This document shows positions 50,217 through 57,961 of a stretch of 64,000 bases of DNA, one piece after another (the stretch's first letter is position 1; every line of letters begins with the position of its first letter). The notes under the pieces were generated by a model that ran no database searches, was not told where the DNA came from, and worked only from the letters and a program-made list of their open reading frames with translations. The translations under genes and the position numbers were made by a program. Source of the stretch: an uncultured Duncaniella sp. (lineage in GTDB: Bacteria; Bacteroidota; Bacteroidia; Bacteroidales; Muribaculaceae); assembly GCA_910578615.1 (NCBI GenBank), contig CAJTRI010000010.1, positions 54,485 to 118,484 of the forward strand. Direction: 5' to 3'.

Positions 50217-51467
50217 TCAAGGCCTCACCTGGCCGGAACCGTTCAGGAGATAACGGGTAGTGGTAATCTCCCTGAGTCCCATAGGGCCGCGCGGCCCCAA
50301 CTTCTGGGTGGAGATACCTATCTCGGCCCCAAGGCCGAACTGCGCACCGTCAGTGAAACTCGTCGGCGCGTTTACATATACGCACGCGGCGTCAACAAGG
50401 CTCTGGAAACGCTCGGCAGCCACGACATCATCGGTTATTATGCATTCGCTGTGGCCCGACCCGTGACAGGCGATATGGCTTATAGCCTCATCAAGTCCGT
50501 CAACCGTCTTAATGCCCATCTTGTAATCCATCCATTCCGTATCCCAGTCACAATCCTCATCGGCAGGAACCAGAAGATTGTCTGGATAACGGCCTGCAAG
50601 GCAGTCCATAGCCCGGGTGTCTGCGTGCAGCTCTACATCCTTTCCTGCAAGCCCACTGATGATGGCCGGAAGGTCGGCCAGCCTTCCACTATGTATCAAA
50701 AGGGTGTCAAGGGCATTGCAGACACTGACACGGCGGGTCTTGGCATTATTGACTACCGCAGCCCCGATGGCCGTGTCACCAGCCTTGTCAAAATAAGTGC
50801 TGACCACTCCGGCCCCGGTCTCGATGACAGGGACACGGGCATTATCACGCACAAAGTCAATAAGCCGCCGGCCACCGCGAGGAATACAGAGATCCACATA
50901 TCCCGTCGCGCCAAGAAGCGCGGCAGTTGTCTCGTGGGTCGAAGGAAGCAGACAGGCGGCTGACGTATTGACCCCGTGACGGCGCAACGCTTCATGGATA
51001 AGCGCGATTGCCGCCTCATTGGAATATTCCGCATCATGTCCCCCTTTGAGCACACACGCATTGCCGCTCTTGAAACATAGCGAGAACACATCGAAAGTAA
51101 CATTGGGCCGAGCCTCGTATATCACGCCTATCACACCGTAGGGAACACATACCCGGCGCAACAGTATCCCGTTGGGGAGGGTGCGTTTTTCAAGTTCCTC
51201 CCCGAGAGGGCAAGGAAGGGAGGCCACATGACGCATATCTGACGCTATTCCGACAATACGTTCCGGCGTGAGTCTCAGGCGGTCATAGAGAGGGTGTGAC
51301 GGCTCCATCCTGCCGAGGTCTCGGGCATTGGCCTCCAAAATAGAATCCTGTTCCGAGTCAAGCAGTCCGGCAAGCGTCATAAGCACATCCGACCGCTCGG
51401 CGTCAGTCAGCATCAGAATCTCGCGGGAAGCCTCCTTCACCCGCTTAAAAATCTCGTTATAGTCCAT
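50217..51467 (-). CDS. proA: Glutamate-5-semialdehyde dehydrogenase (gamma-glutamyl phosphate reductase)
   Basis: 416 residues, the second enzyme of proline synthesis; it reduces gamma-glutamyl phosphate with NADPH. The ALDH-like fold shows GVIGVIYEARPNVTFDVFSL, NACVLKGGHDAEYSN and NAKTRRVSVCNALDTLL with the catalytic Cys, ending GPMGLREITTTRYLLNG. It follows proB after 7 bp in the order proC-proB-proA on the minus strand and ends before a terminator. Confidence 0.97.
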   Translation of the reverse strand: MDYNEIFKRVKEASREILMLTDAERSDVLMTLAGLLDSEQDSILEANARDLGRMEPSHPLYDRLRLTPERIVGIASDMRHVASLPCPLGEELEKRTLPNGILLRRVCVPYGVIGVIYEARPNVTFDVFSLCFKSGNACVLKGGHDAEYSNEAAIALIHEALRRHGVNTSAACLLPSTHETTAALLGATGYVDLCIPRGGRRLIDFVRDNARVPVIETGAGVVSTYFDKAGDTAIGAAVVNNAKTRRVSVCNALDTLLIHSGRLADLPAIISGLAGKDVELHADTRAMDCLAGRYPDNLLVPADEDCDWDTEWMDYKMGIKTVDGLDEAISHIACHGSGHSECIITDDVVAAERFQSLVDAACVYVNAPTSFTDGAQFGLGAEIGISTQKLGPRGPMGLREITTTRYLLNGSGQVRP

Positions 51468-51474
51468 AATCCGT

Positions 51475-52548
51475 TTATTGTTCTATATAAAGATAGTCAT
51501 AATGTATCACAGGACGCGCCCCGCGACATCCGATAGCCGTGGCTGTTTCCGCCGATGACAGCGAGGCCCTGCCGACACCGACACATTCGCCTCCGGGGCC
51601 AAAGACAGTGACTATGTCACCTTCCTCCCATTCTCCTTCCGTAGAGATGACCCCGACTGGAAGAAGGCTTACGGCGCGGTCACTACGCAGAGCCTCGGCG
51701 GCACGGTCGTTGACCCTGACACATCCTTTGGCAAATGCCGCCGAATGAGCGATCCAGCGCTTTACAGTGCTCAACGGCTCAGGATTTGGCTCAAAAAGAG
51801 TGTGGGGCACCTTATCCGGCGCTTCCACAAGATCGACAAGAACACCACGTCTGTCTCCACGGGCTATGATCACGGCCACACCCTCGTCACTAAGTTTCCC
51901 GGCTATGCCACACTTGGTTCCCATGCCTCCACGGCCGAAACCGCTCTTGGAGGCAACGACATTGCCGCTGACATCCTCTCCCGGCGCCACCCTTTCTATG
52001 AGACGGGATGACGAATCGGCCGGCGAGCCTGTGTAGATACCGTCCACATTTGAAAGAATTATGAGTATGTCGGCATCCATCATGGCAGCAATCAGTCCCG
52101 AAAGCTCGTCATTGTCTGTAAACATAAGTTCTGTAAGACTCGCCGTGTCATTCTCGTTGACAATAGGAACCACACCGTTTTCGAGCATGGTCACCATGCA
52201 TGCACGCTGATTGAGATAAGAGGTGCGCGAAGAGAAGTTTTCCTTTTGTGTCAGCACCTGACCCACCACAAGCCCGTAGCCGGCAAAGAGGCTGTCATAG
52301 AGATTTATCAGCCTTATCTGGCCTATCGAGCTGTAAAGCTGGCGGGCGGCCACACTGTCAAGCATGCGCGACGGCCTTATGGCACCGCGTCCGCAAGCCA
52401 CAGCACCGCTCGACACGAGGATTATCTCATGTCCGAGACCTCTGAGGGTGGCAATCTGGTCAACCAAAGACGACATATTTGTCACGTCCGGCATTCCGTC
52501 ACGCCGGGTGATGACGTTGCTCCCCACTTTTACCACTATCCTGCTCAT
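51475..52548 (-). CDS. proB: Glutamate 5-kinase
   Basis: 357 residues. It phosphorylates glutamate to gamma-glutamyl phosphate, the committed and normally proline-inhibited step. The amino-acid kinase domain (~1-255) shows VVKVGSNVITRRDG, ILVSSGAVACGRG, VPIVNENDTASLTEL and GFGRGGMGTKCGIAGKL; a PUA domain occupies ~270-357 (VNDRAAEALRSDRAVSLLPVGV). Its start overlaps the proC stop by 4 bp and proA follows after 7 bp. Confidence 0.97.
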   Translation of the reverse strand: MSRIVVKVGSNVITRRDGMPDVTNMSSLVDQIATLRGLGHEIILVSSGAVACGRGAIRPSRMLDSVAARQLYSSIGQIRLINLYDSLFAGYGLVVGQVLTQKENFSSRTSYLNQRACMVTMLENGVVPIVNENDTASLTELMFTDNDELSGLIAAMMDADILIILSNVDGIYTGSPADSSSRLIERVAPGEDVSGNVVASKSGFGRGGMGTKCGIAGKLSDEGVAVIIARGDRRGVLVDLVEAPDKVPHTLFEPNPEPLSTVKRWIAHSAAFAKGCVRVNDRAAEALRSDRAVSLLPVGVISTEGEWEEGDIVTVFGPGGECVGVGRASLSSAETATAIGCRGARPVIHYDYLYIEQ

Positions 52549-53309
52549 GACTTTACACCGGCTTTGAGTCCGCGTATCACAGCCGAGGTAAACCCGGCAT
52601 GTTCCATCTCGTTAAGACCGCGTATGGTCAGACCGCCCGGAGTGGTCACCTTGTCAATCTCGGTCTCGGGATGCGCTCCGTCCCGTCCCAGCAGAGCGGC
52701 TGCACCCTTGACAGTCTGGGCCACTATCTTCTGGGCCTCGGAAGCCTTTAACCCGAGTTCCACTCCTCCCGACATGGCGGCACGGATATAGCGCATGGCA
52801 TAAGCTATACCGCATGACCCAAGCGTCGTGGCAGCCGGCAGAAGCCTTTCATCCACTACCATCACATCGCCGAGACGTTTGAAAAGCTCTGTCACACATT
52901 CCGTGTCTCCCTCGATTACAGGCGCCACAAAGGTCATAGATTCTCCCACTTCCGCAGCTGTGTTAGGTATGACTATATATATAGCCGAAGCATTAGAGGA
53001 GGCAAGAATATCGCCCCCTATCCCGGCAGCGAGAGAGACAACCGTCTTTCGGCCGGAACCCACCGTCTCCCTTATTTCATCTATCACTGACGGTACCACC
53101 CATGGCTTTACAGCAAGAATGATAATATCGCCCCTACGCGCTGCAACGGCATTGTCGTCCGTAGTGAAGACCCCGGCCTCGGCAAAGGGAGCCAACCGGC
53201 CCGGAGAAGGATTGGACAGGGTCAGTGAACCTGCTGGAAAACCTGATGCGACAAGCCCCCGGGCAACTGCCCCGCCCATCGAACCGACACCTATGATGGA
53301 AACATTCAT
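52545..53309 (-). CDS. proC: Pyrroline-5-carboxylate reductase
   Basis: 254 residues, the last step of proline synthesis (NADPH-dependent). The Rossmann motif GVGSMGGAVARGL (7-19) is at the N-terminus, then LAVKPWVVPSVIDEI, and the C-terminal helical domain has SCGIAYAMRYIRAAMSGGVELGL, VKGAAALL and KVTTPGGLTIRGLNEME. It is first in the proC-proB-proA operon, with the promoter at 53337-53368 and a short leader. proB overlaps by 4 bp, so all three enzymes are made together. Confidence 0.97.
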   Translation of the reverse strand: MNVSIIGVGSMGGAVARGLVASGFPAGSLTLSNPSPGRLAPFAEAGVFTTDDNAVAARRGDIIILAVKPWVVPSVIDEIRETVGSGRKTVVSLAAGIGGDILASSNASAIYIVIPNTAAEVGESMTFVAPVIEGDTECVTELFKRLGDVMVVDERLLPAATTLGSCGIAYAMRYIRAAMSGGVELGLKASEAQKIVAQTVKGAAALLGRDGAHPETEIDKVTTPGGLTIRGLNEMEHAGFTSAVIRGLKAGVKS

Positions 53310-53336
53310 TTTGTCATATTTTTTACGTTATAACCA

Positions 53337-53368
53337 CAAAATTACCGCCTTCAAGCCTAAAATCCAAA
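53337..53368 (-). promoter_or_regulatory. Promoter of proC-proB-proA
   Basis: On the minus strand TTTG (53365-53368), a 20-bp spacer and TAATTTTG (53337-53344) match the consensus; the leader is ~20 nt. Confidence 0.78.
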
Positions 53369-53489
53369 CAAAATGCTTCAATTATTGCACTATTTTAAAA
53401 CTATCCGAACCTCATCCTACCATATATGCAGGATATTTCATGAGACCTGTACTGGACAACCAACACCATCAAGACCGCGTTATAATTTC

Positions 53490-54461
53490 ATGCGACACCA
53501 TCACGGACATTTAGGGAAATTCCTTATCACAGGTGCAGTCCTTATGACGGTACCCATATCAGGATGTGTCTACCAGTACCCGGACGACAACTGCCTTACA
53601 GCCATAGGTGCAGAGGTAACGGTTCACTTCGACTGGCATGAAGCGCCGGAAGCCGACCCCGAAGGAATGTCGACACTCTTCTATCCAGTCCCGACAGGCC
53701 GATATTGGAGCTTTAATTTCTATCCCAAAGGAGGCAAAGCCCGGATTCCCTTGAATAATTACAACGTGGCCACCTACAATAACGATACGGAATCTGTGGT
53801 CGTATCAGATGATTCATCATTCAGAACCCTTACTCTTACCACCCGTCCTGTCCCTATCACTGACGGACTGAGGGAAACATATGAAGGAGCGCCTCCGCCC
53901 CGCAACCGCGAGCAGGAAGAAGGACAGACTGTGAGAAGGCAGCCCGATGCCGTATGGTCGTCAACGGCCGAAGATTTCCATGCGTCAGCCGTATCAGCCT
54001 TAACCCTTGTCCCACGCCGTGTCACAGCGATTTACACCATCAATATCATCAATATCTCCAACCTTCACTCTGTCTCAAAGGCAAGTATATCCCTATCCGG
54101 CCTTGCAGGGGAATTCCGACCGGCAACCGGCACAAAGACCTCTCCGGCAGTAATACTTCCCGGTTCGGTCAATAAGAGTTCCGATTCCACGCTCTCAGGC
54201 ATAATCAATACTTTCGGCTGCTACTCACAGACCGACAGAAACATGCTGAGACTGTATATCTGGCTCACTGACGGCTCCAAACACGTATATGAGTGGGAGG
54301 TCTCCCGCCAAATCCATTCGTCTCCGCATCCTATGGATGCCAATATCACTGTGGAAGGGCCTGACCTTCCCGACCTTACCCCAATGCCACCTACGGGATC
54401 GGGCGGTATGGAAGTAGACGTAGACAACTGGGAGGTAATCAAAATAGAACTTTCCACATAA
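53490..54461 (+). CDS. DUF5119-type fimbrial lipoprotein (locus 2)
   Basis: The ATG at 53490 gives MRHHHGHLGKFLITGAVLMT and lipobox ISGC with C26; the longer frame lacks a signal at its start. The 323-residue product resembles the locus-1 DUF5119 protein in layout: an early VTVHFDWHEAPEAD stretch (compare IELGW), NNDTESVVVSDD (compare YNSDTESIVLSG), a middle TAEDFHASAVSALTLVPRRVTAIYTI-type region, and the same DVDNWE end. It is probably an anchor or minor subunit for the two fimbrillins that follow (36-bp gap). Unlike locus 1, no DUF3575 gene accompanies it. Confidence 0.8.
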   Translation: MRHHHGHLGKFLITGAVLMTVPISGCVYQYPDDNCLTAIGAEVTVHFDWHEAPEADPEGMSTLFYPVPTGRYWSFNFYPKGGKARIPLNNYNVATYNNDTESVVVSDDSSFRTLTLTTRPVPITDGLRETYEGAPPPRNREQEEGQTVRRQPDAVWSSTAEDFHASAVSALTLVPRRVTAIYTINIINISNLHSVSKASISLSGLAGEFRPATGTKTSPAVILPGSVNKSSDSTLSGIINTFGCYSQTDRNMLRLYIWLTDGSKHVYEWEVSRQIHSSPHPMDANITVEGPDLPDLTPMPPTGSGGMEVDVDNWEVIKIELST

Positions 54462-54497
54462 ACCATATGTTTAGTTTTTAATAAGACAAAATATCCG

Positions 54498-55613
54498 ATG
54501 TATATGAAACCCTCTCTCACCATTCTTCTTGCAGCCATAGGCATCAGCATGGCCGCATGTTCCTCGGATCATGACAAGTCGTCACCCACACCCGAGCCCG
54601 GAAACAGAAAGGCAATCGCCTTTGATGCCTCAGCACCAAAAGCTCCGCGCACCCCGACAACCACACAGAATCTTGAATTCTTCAAAGTATGGGGATTTGT
54701 TGACGGAGTGACATTCATGGAAGACGTGGATGTAACTAAAACGGATGGAAACTGGGAATACTCCCCCACCATGTTCTGGCCCGCCGACAACAAGCCTGTA
54801 AACTTTTACAGCTATTCACCGAAAATCAAGACCATTCTTCCCAACAACGAGAACAATCCCGATATCCCGGGATTCATCAACTTCGGCTCCACTGACCTGC
54901 TCTATGGAGTCAATATTGGCGAGACAGCCGGAGACGGCCAGACAGCATCCCAGGTTCATATAAACTTCCGTCACGCACTGTCCCAGATAAGATTCACTCT
55001 AAAACGTAAGTCCGAGGCAGGGCATCCCGCCCTAAAAGTCGACGTGACAAAAGTACAGCTTGTCAACATACTTTCGGTTGGCAGCTTCCACTTCCCGGAC
55101 AGCTCCACCATATCTACGTCAGAAACCGTGGGCGAATGGGTAGACCAGACCAAGATAGACAATACCATAGAAGGCCCTGATCCCGGAAACAGGGATCTCG
55201 ACAACCCGGTCATCTATACCGGCAACGCCGTGACCCTGACTGACACCCCAAAGGAACTTCTATCCACCAACTATATATTCGCAATACCCCAGACATTGTC
55301 AAGGACTGGCATGAACGGCTCAAAACGCGTAGGTTCATACGTGAAAGTCCTCTGTGCCATATATGACGAAAAATCCCAAGTCAGACTATGGCCCTCGACA
55401 GACACGCCTGAATATGACCCGGAGACAGGATGTGCCTATCTGTACTTCCCGTTAGACAACGGCCATAACGGAGAATCCAAATGGGATATGGGCCGGGCCT
55501 ATGTCTATCATCTCTCCATCGGTGTCCCCGACAAGACATCCGCAATACAGTTCGACATAACAGTTGACGAATATGGTAATTTTCAAGGATCAGATTTAAC
55601 CACACCTGAATAA
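54498..55613 (+). CDS. Fimbrillin-family lipoprotein (locus 2, first)
   Basis: 371 residues from the ATG at 54498; an ATG two codons later (54504, MKPSLTILLAAIGISMAAC) is equally possible. The lipobox SMAAC gives C21. The fimbrillin pattern is clear: RKAIAFDASAPKAPRTPTTTQN, WEYSPTMFWPADNKPVNFYSYS, INFRHALSQIRFTLKR, IFAIPQTLSR, YLYFPLDNG, YVYHLSIGVPDK and a short C-terminal strand. A central arginine (KAPRTPTTTQ) near residue 54 could be the processing site. It follows DUF5119 by 36 bp and precedes the second fimbrillin by 1 bp. Confidence 0.87.
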   Translation: MYMKPSLTILLAAIGISMAACSSDHDKSSPTPEPGNRKAIAFDASAPKAPRTPTTTQNLEFFKVWGFVDGVTFMEDVDVTKTDGNWEYSPTMFWPADNKPVNFYSYSPKIKTILPNNENNPDIPGFINFGSTDLLYGVNIGETAGDGQTASQVHINFRHALSQIRFTLKRKSEAGHPALKVDVTKVQLVNILSVGSFHFPDSSTISTSETVGEWVDQTKIDNTIEGPDPGNRDLDNPVIYTGNAVTLTDTPKELLSTNYIFAIPQTLSRTGMNGSKRVGSYVKVLCAIYDEKSQVRLWPSTDTPEYDPETGCAYLYFPLDNGHNGESKWDMGRAYVYHLSIGVPDKTSAIQFDITVDEYGNFQGSDLTTPE

Positions 55614-55614
55614 C

Positions 55615-56661
55615 GTGATTTACTCCGTTGTCCATAGATTTGCCCTGACTGCTCTGACGGTGCTCCCTCTTCTGGGGGGCACCGCCTGTAACGGGCATAC
55701 GGCAGACGAGCCGGATCTGACAATCGATGACACGGACAATATCACCTTTACGGATCCCTCGGTAAGGAATCCGACCACTACACAGACCATCAGCCGTTTC
55801 AAGGTGTGGGCCGTTAACGGCAACCATATACTCATGGACGGCACGATAGTGACACGACAGGGCATAAATACATGGACTTACTCTCCTACCGTCAAATGGC
55901 CTGAGGAAGGCTCTGTGGATTTCTACGCCGTCTCCCCCGAAGACATTCCGCAGGAGGGCTTCCATCCACTATATTACCGAAATATACATTTTAAAAGTGA
56001 CGGGGCGACCGACCTTCTTGTCTCCGTCAGAATGGGGGCAAGACAGACAAGCGGACGTCTGAGGCTAAACTTCTGCCATACGCTCGCGCGCGTGACAGTA
56101 AGCCTTTCATCCTCGCTGTCAGACACAATCGTACAGCTCAAACGCGTATCCTTGCTCGACATAGCCAATGACGGCAATTTCCATATTCCGCAGAAAACCA
56201 CCATGCAGGACGTGCATGACGATGACATCACGGATGCATGGACGGTCTACAATATGAACAGCACCTCATGCGATGTGTTCTATACCGAAGATTATGCCCT
56301 TCTCACAGACAGCCCGTTAACCCCGTCAGGTAAGGCCGAATTCTTTATCCCCGTCAAGTTCAGTCCACTCGTCATGGAGGGTTATCTTCACGGCTCGGCA
56401 ATAGAGATTGCATACAGGCTGTATGACCGAAAAACAGGAAAAAAGTTATGGCCTGATGACAACACGCACAACCAGCTCATACCCGAAGGTCTGCCGGAAT
56501 GGGGAGCGGCATATTTCTCTCTCCTTGACAATACTCCCGGCGGACGATGGAAAGCGGGAAGAGAGTATCACTACGACATTAAAATCACAGGGCCTGCCTC
56601 TCTTCCCGGCTCTCGGGCCAAGTCCATGCCCGGGATAACCATTAAAGAGAAAGACAGGTAA
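55615..56661 (+). CDS. Fimbrillin-family lipoprotein (locus 2, second)
   Basis: The GTG start at 55615 comes one base after the previous stop and gives a lipoprotein signal with lipobox GTAC (C25). The 348-residue product repeats the fimbrillin pattern of its neighbour: ITFTDPSVRNPTTTQTISRF (compare PTTTQNLEFF), WTYSPTVKWPEEGSVDFYAVS, LNFCHTLARVTVSLSS, AEFFIPVKFSP, YHYDIKITG. The pair looks like an old tandem duplication that has diverged. It is a likely second subunit or cap of the locus-2 fimbria. The start codon is unusual, but the spacing and signal peptide favour it. Confidence 0.85.
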   Translation: MIYSVVHRFALTALTVLPLLGGTACNGHTADEPDLTIDDTDNITFTDPSVRNPTTTQTISRFKVWAVNGNHILMDGTIVTRQGINTWTYSPTVKWPEEGSVDFYAVSPEDIPQEGFHPLYYRNIHFKSDGATDLLVSVRMGARQTSGRLRLNFCHTLARVTVSLSSSLSDTIVQLKRVSLLDIANDGNFHIPQKTTMQDVHDDDITDAWTVYNMNSTSCDVFYTEDYALLTDSPLTPSGKAEFFIPVKFSPLVMEGYLHGSAIEIAYRLYDRKTGKKLWPDDNTHNQLIPEGLPEWGAAYFSLLDNTPGGRWKAGREYHYDIKITGPASLPGSRAKSMPGITIKEKDR

Positions 56662-56729
56662 GAGACAGCCCCGGCTGTCTTTCATAGCCACACATGAGCC
56701 GGTTTGACATTTATATCATAATTTTTCGC

Positions 56730-56737
56730 TAATTTTG
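56730..56737 (+). promoter_or_regulatory. -7 box before the thioredoxin-like lipoprotein gene
   Basis: TAATTTTG followed by C ends 8 bp before the ATG at 56746. A TTTG at 56703-56706 is 23 bp upstream, slightly long. A very short leader is implied. Confidence 0.5.
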
Positions 56738-56745
56738 CGGACATT

Positions 56746-57864
56746 ATGAAATTCCTCAACACCCTGCTTCTTTTCCTCCTTCTTGCCTCGTGTGGCGGAA
56801 GTGACGAATATCTGATAGAATGTGACATAATGGGCCTTGGTGACAAGGGCCTCGAAATGATATACTCCGACCGGGGAGTGAAACGTCTTTCCTTCCACCC
56901 CGTGGACGGAAAGGTATTGATGAGGACAAACCTTCCGCGCAAAACCCTCGTGGAGGTCTTTTCTCTTGACAACCGGCTTCTGTTCAGCGCTATCGGCCAG
57001 AACGGCGGACATATAAAGGTAAAGATGGAAATAGACGATCCCTCATCTCTGTCAATCACTGGTGATGATGTCTCCTCCGACTATGCCCGCATCACTGCCT
57101 TAAACGACTCCCTCTTCCGTCACGGTTCCGATACCGAGGTGAACGCCTTAATTGCACGCGAGATACATGCGGCACCGGCCTCCATGGCATCTGCAATGCT
57201 ATTGATGAACCATTTCCGCACACCGGGCCACGAATTACAGGCAGACTCACTACTTAACACCATTCAGCCGGAAGCGCGTCCCACATGGCTCATCGGCAGC
57301 TATGCCTCGCTCCTTGGCGAACAGCTTGCCGTAACGGTGAAGAACTCTGTCCCAAACATCTCCATACACACCGGCAGCGATACCACCATACGTTTCAACC
57401 CCTCACTGCAAAGCTACGGACTGCTCATTTTCAACGACTCCCGCAAGCCGGACTCCCTGACCTCCCGAATACGCTCACTGCGCAACGGCCATAAACGCCG
57501 CCGACTCGACATACTGGAAGTCTCTTTCGCTCCTGATTCGGCAAGCTGGAAGGAGACCGTCTCGCGTGACAGCTCTACTTGGAAACAGGCTTGGGTACCA
57601 GGAGGGGCCGGAAGCCAGCAAATCAGAAACCTCACCGTCCCGAGACTGCCTTTCTATATTGTCACCGACAGCGCAGGACACCAGGTATATCGCGGGACTT
57701 CACTCTATCACGCGGACACCCTCCTGCGTTCGCGGCTGGGTGGACAGGAGAAAACTCATCCTATCGAAACCGGGAAACAAGAGCCGGAACCGTCTGACAC
57801 AGTAAAACCTATACCTGACAAATCTGACACGCGCATGAAGATACGCAAGGCTCCACGACTTTGA
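56746..57864 (+). CDS. Thioredoxin-like lipoprotein without CxxC
   Basis: 372 residues; lipobox LASC gives C16. Residues ~20-110 resemble the DUF4369 domain that precedes thioredoxin-like domains in Bacteroidetes (IMGLGDKGLEMIYSDRGVK, KTLVEVFSLDNRLL). The C-terminal half has a thioredoxin-like rhythm: SYGLLIFNDSRKPDSLTSRI where the CxxC should lie, then LDILEVSFAPDSASWKETV and LPFYIVTDSAGHQVYRG. The redox pair is replaced by non-Cys residues, so a disulfide oxidoreductase is unlikely; a binding role is inferred. The end is Lys/Pro-rich. It follows the fimbrial locus after 84 bp with its own promoter-like box. Confidence 0.7.
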   Translation: MKFLNTLLLFLLLASCGGSDEYLIECDIMGLGDKGLEMIYSDRGVKRLSFHPVDGKVLMRTNLPRKTLVEVFSLDNRLLFSAIGQNGGHIKVKMEIDDPSSLSITGDDVSSDYARITALNDSLFRHGSDTEVNALIAREIHAAPASMASAMLLMNHFRTPGHELQADSLLNTIQPEARPTWLIGSYASLLGEQLAVTVKNSVPNISIHTGSDTTIRFNPSLQSYGLLIFNDSRKPDSLTSRIRSLRNGHKRRRLDILEVSFAPDSASWKETVSRDSSTWKQAWVPGGAGSQQIRNLTVPRLPFYIVTDSAGHQVYRGTSLYHADTLLRSRLGGQEKTHPIETGKQEPEPSDTVKPIPDKSDTRMKIRKAPRL

Positions 57865-57883
57865 ATTTAGTGTCATTTATTGG

Positions 57884-57941
57884 ATAAAACTCAGCAAGTC
57901 GCTGTCCAGAAGTTCGTGGACAGCGACTTGCTGAGTTTTAT
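57884..57941. terminator. Bidirectional terminator, 25-bp perfect stem
   Basis: 57884-57908 pairs perfectly with 57917-57941 around an 8-nt loop (GAAGTTCG). The bases are TTTTAT-rich on both strands, between convergent genes. Confidence 0.9.
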
Positions 57942-57961
57942 TATCTTCCAAGCGAGTTTTA

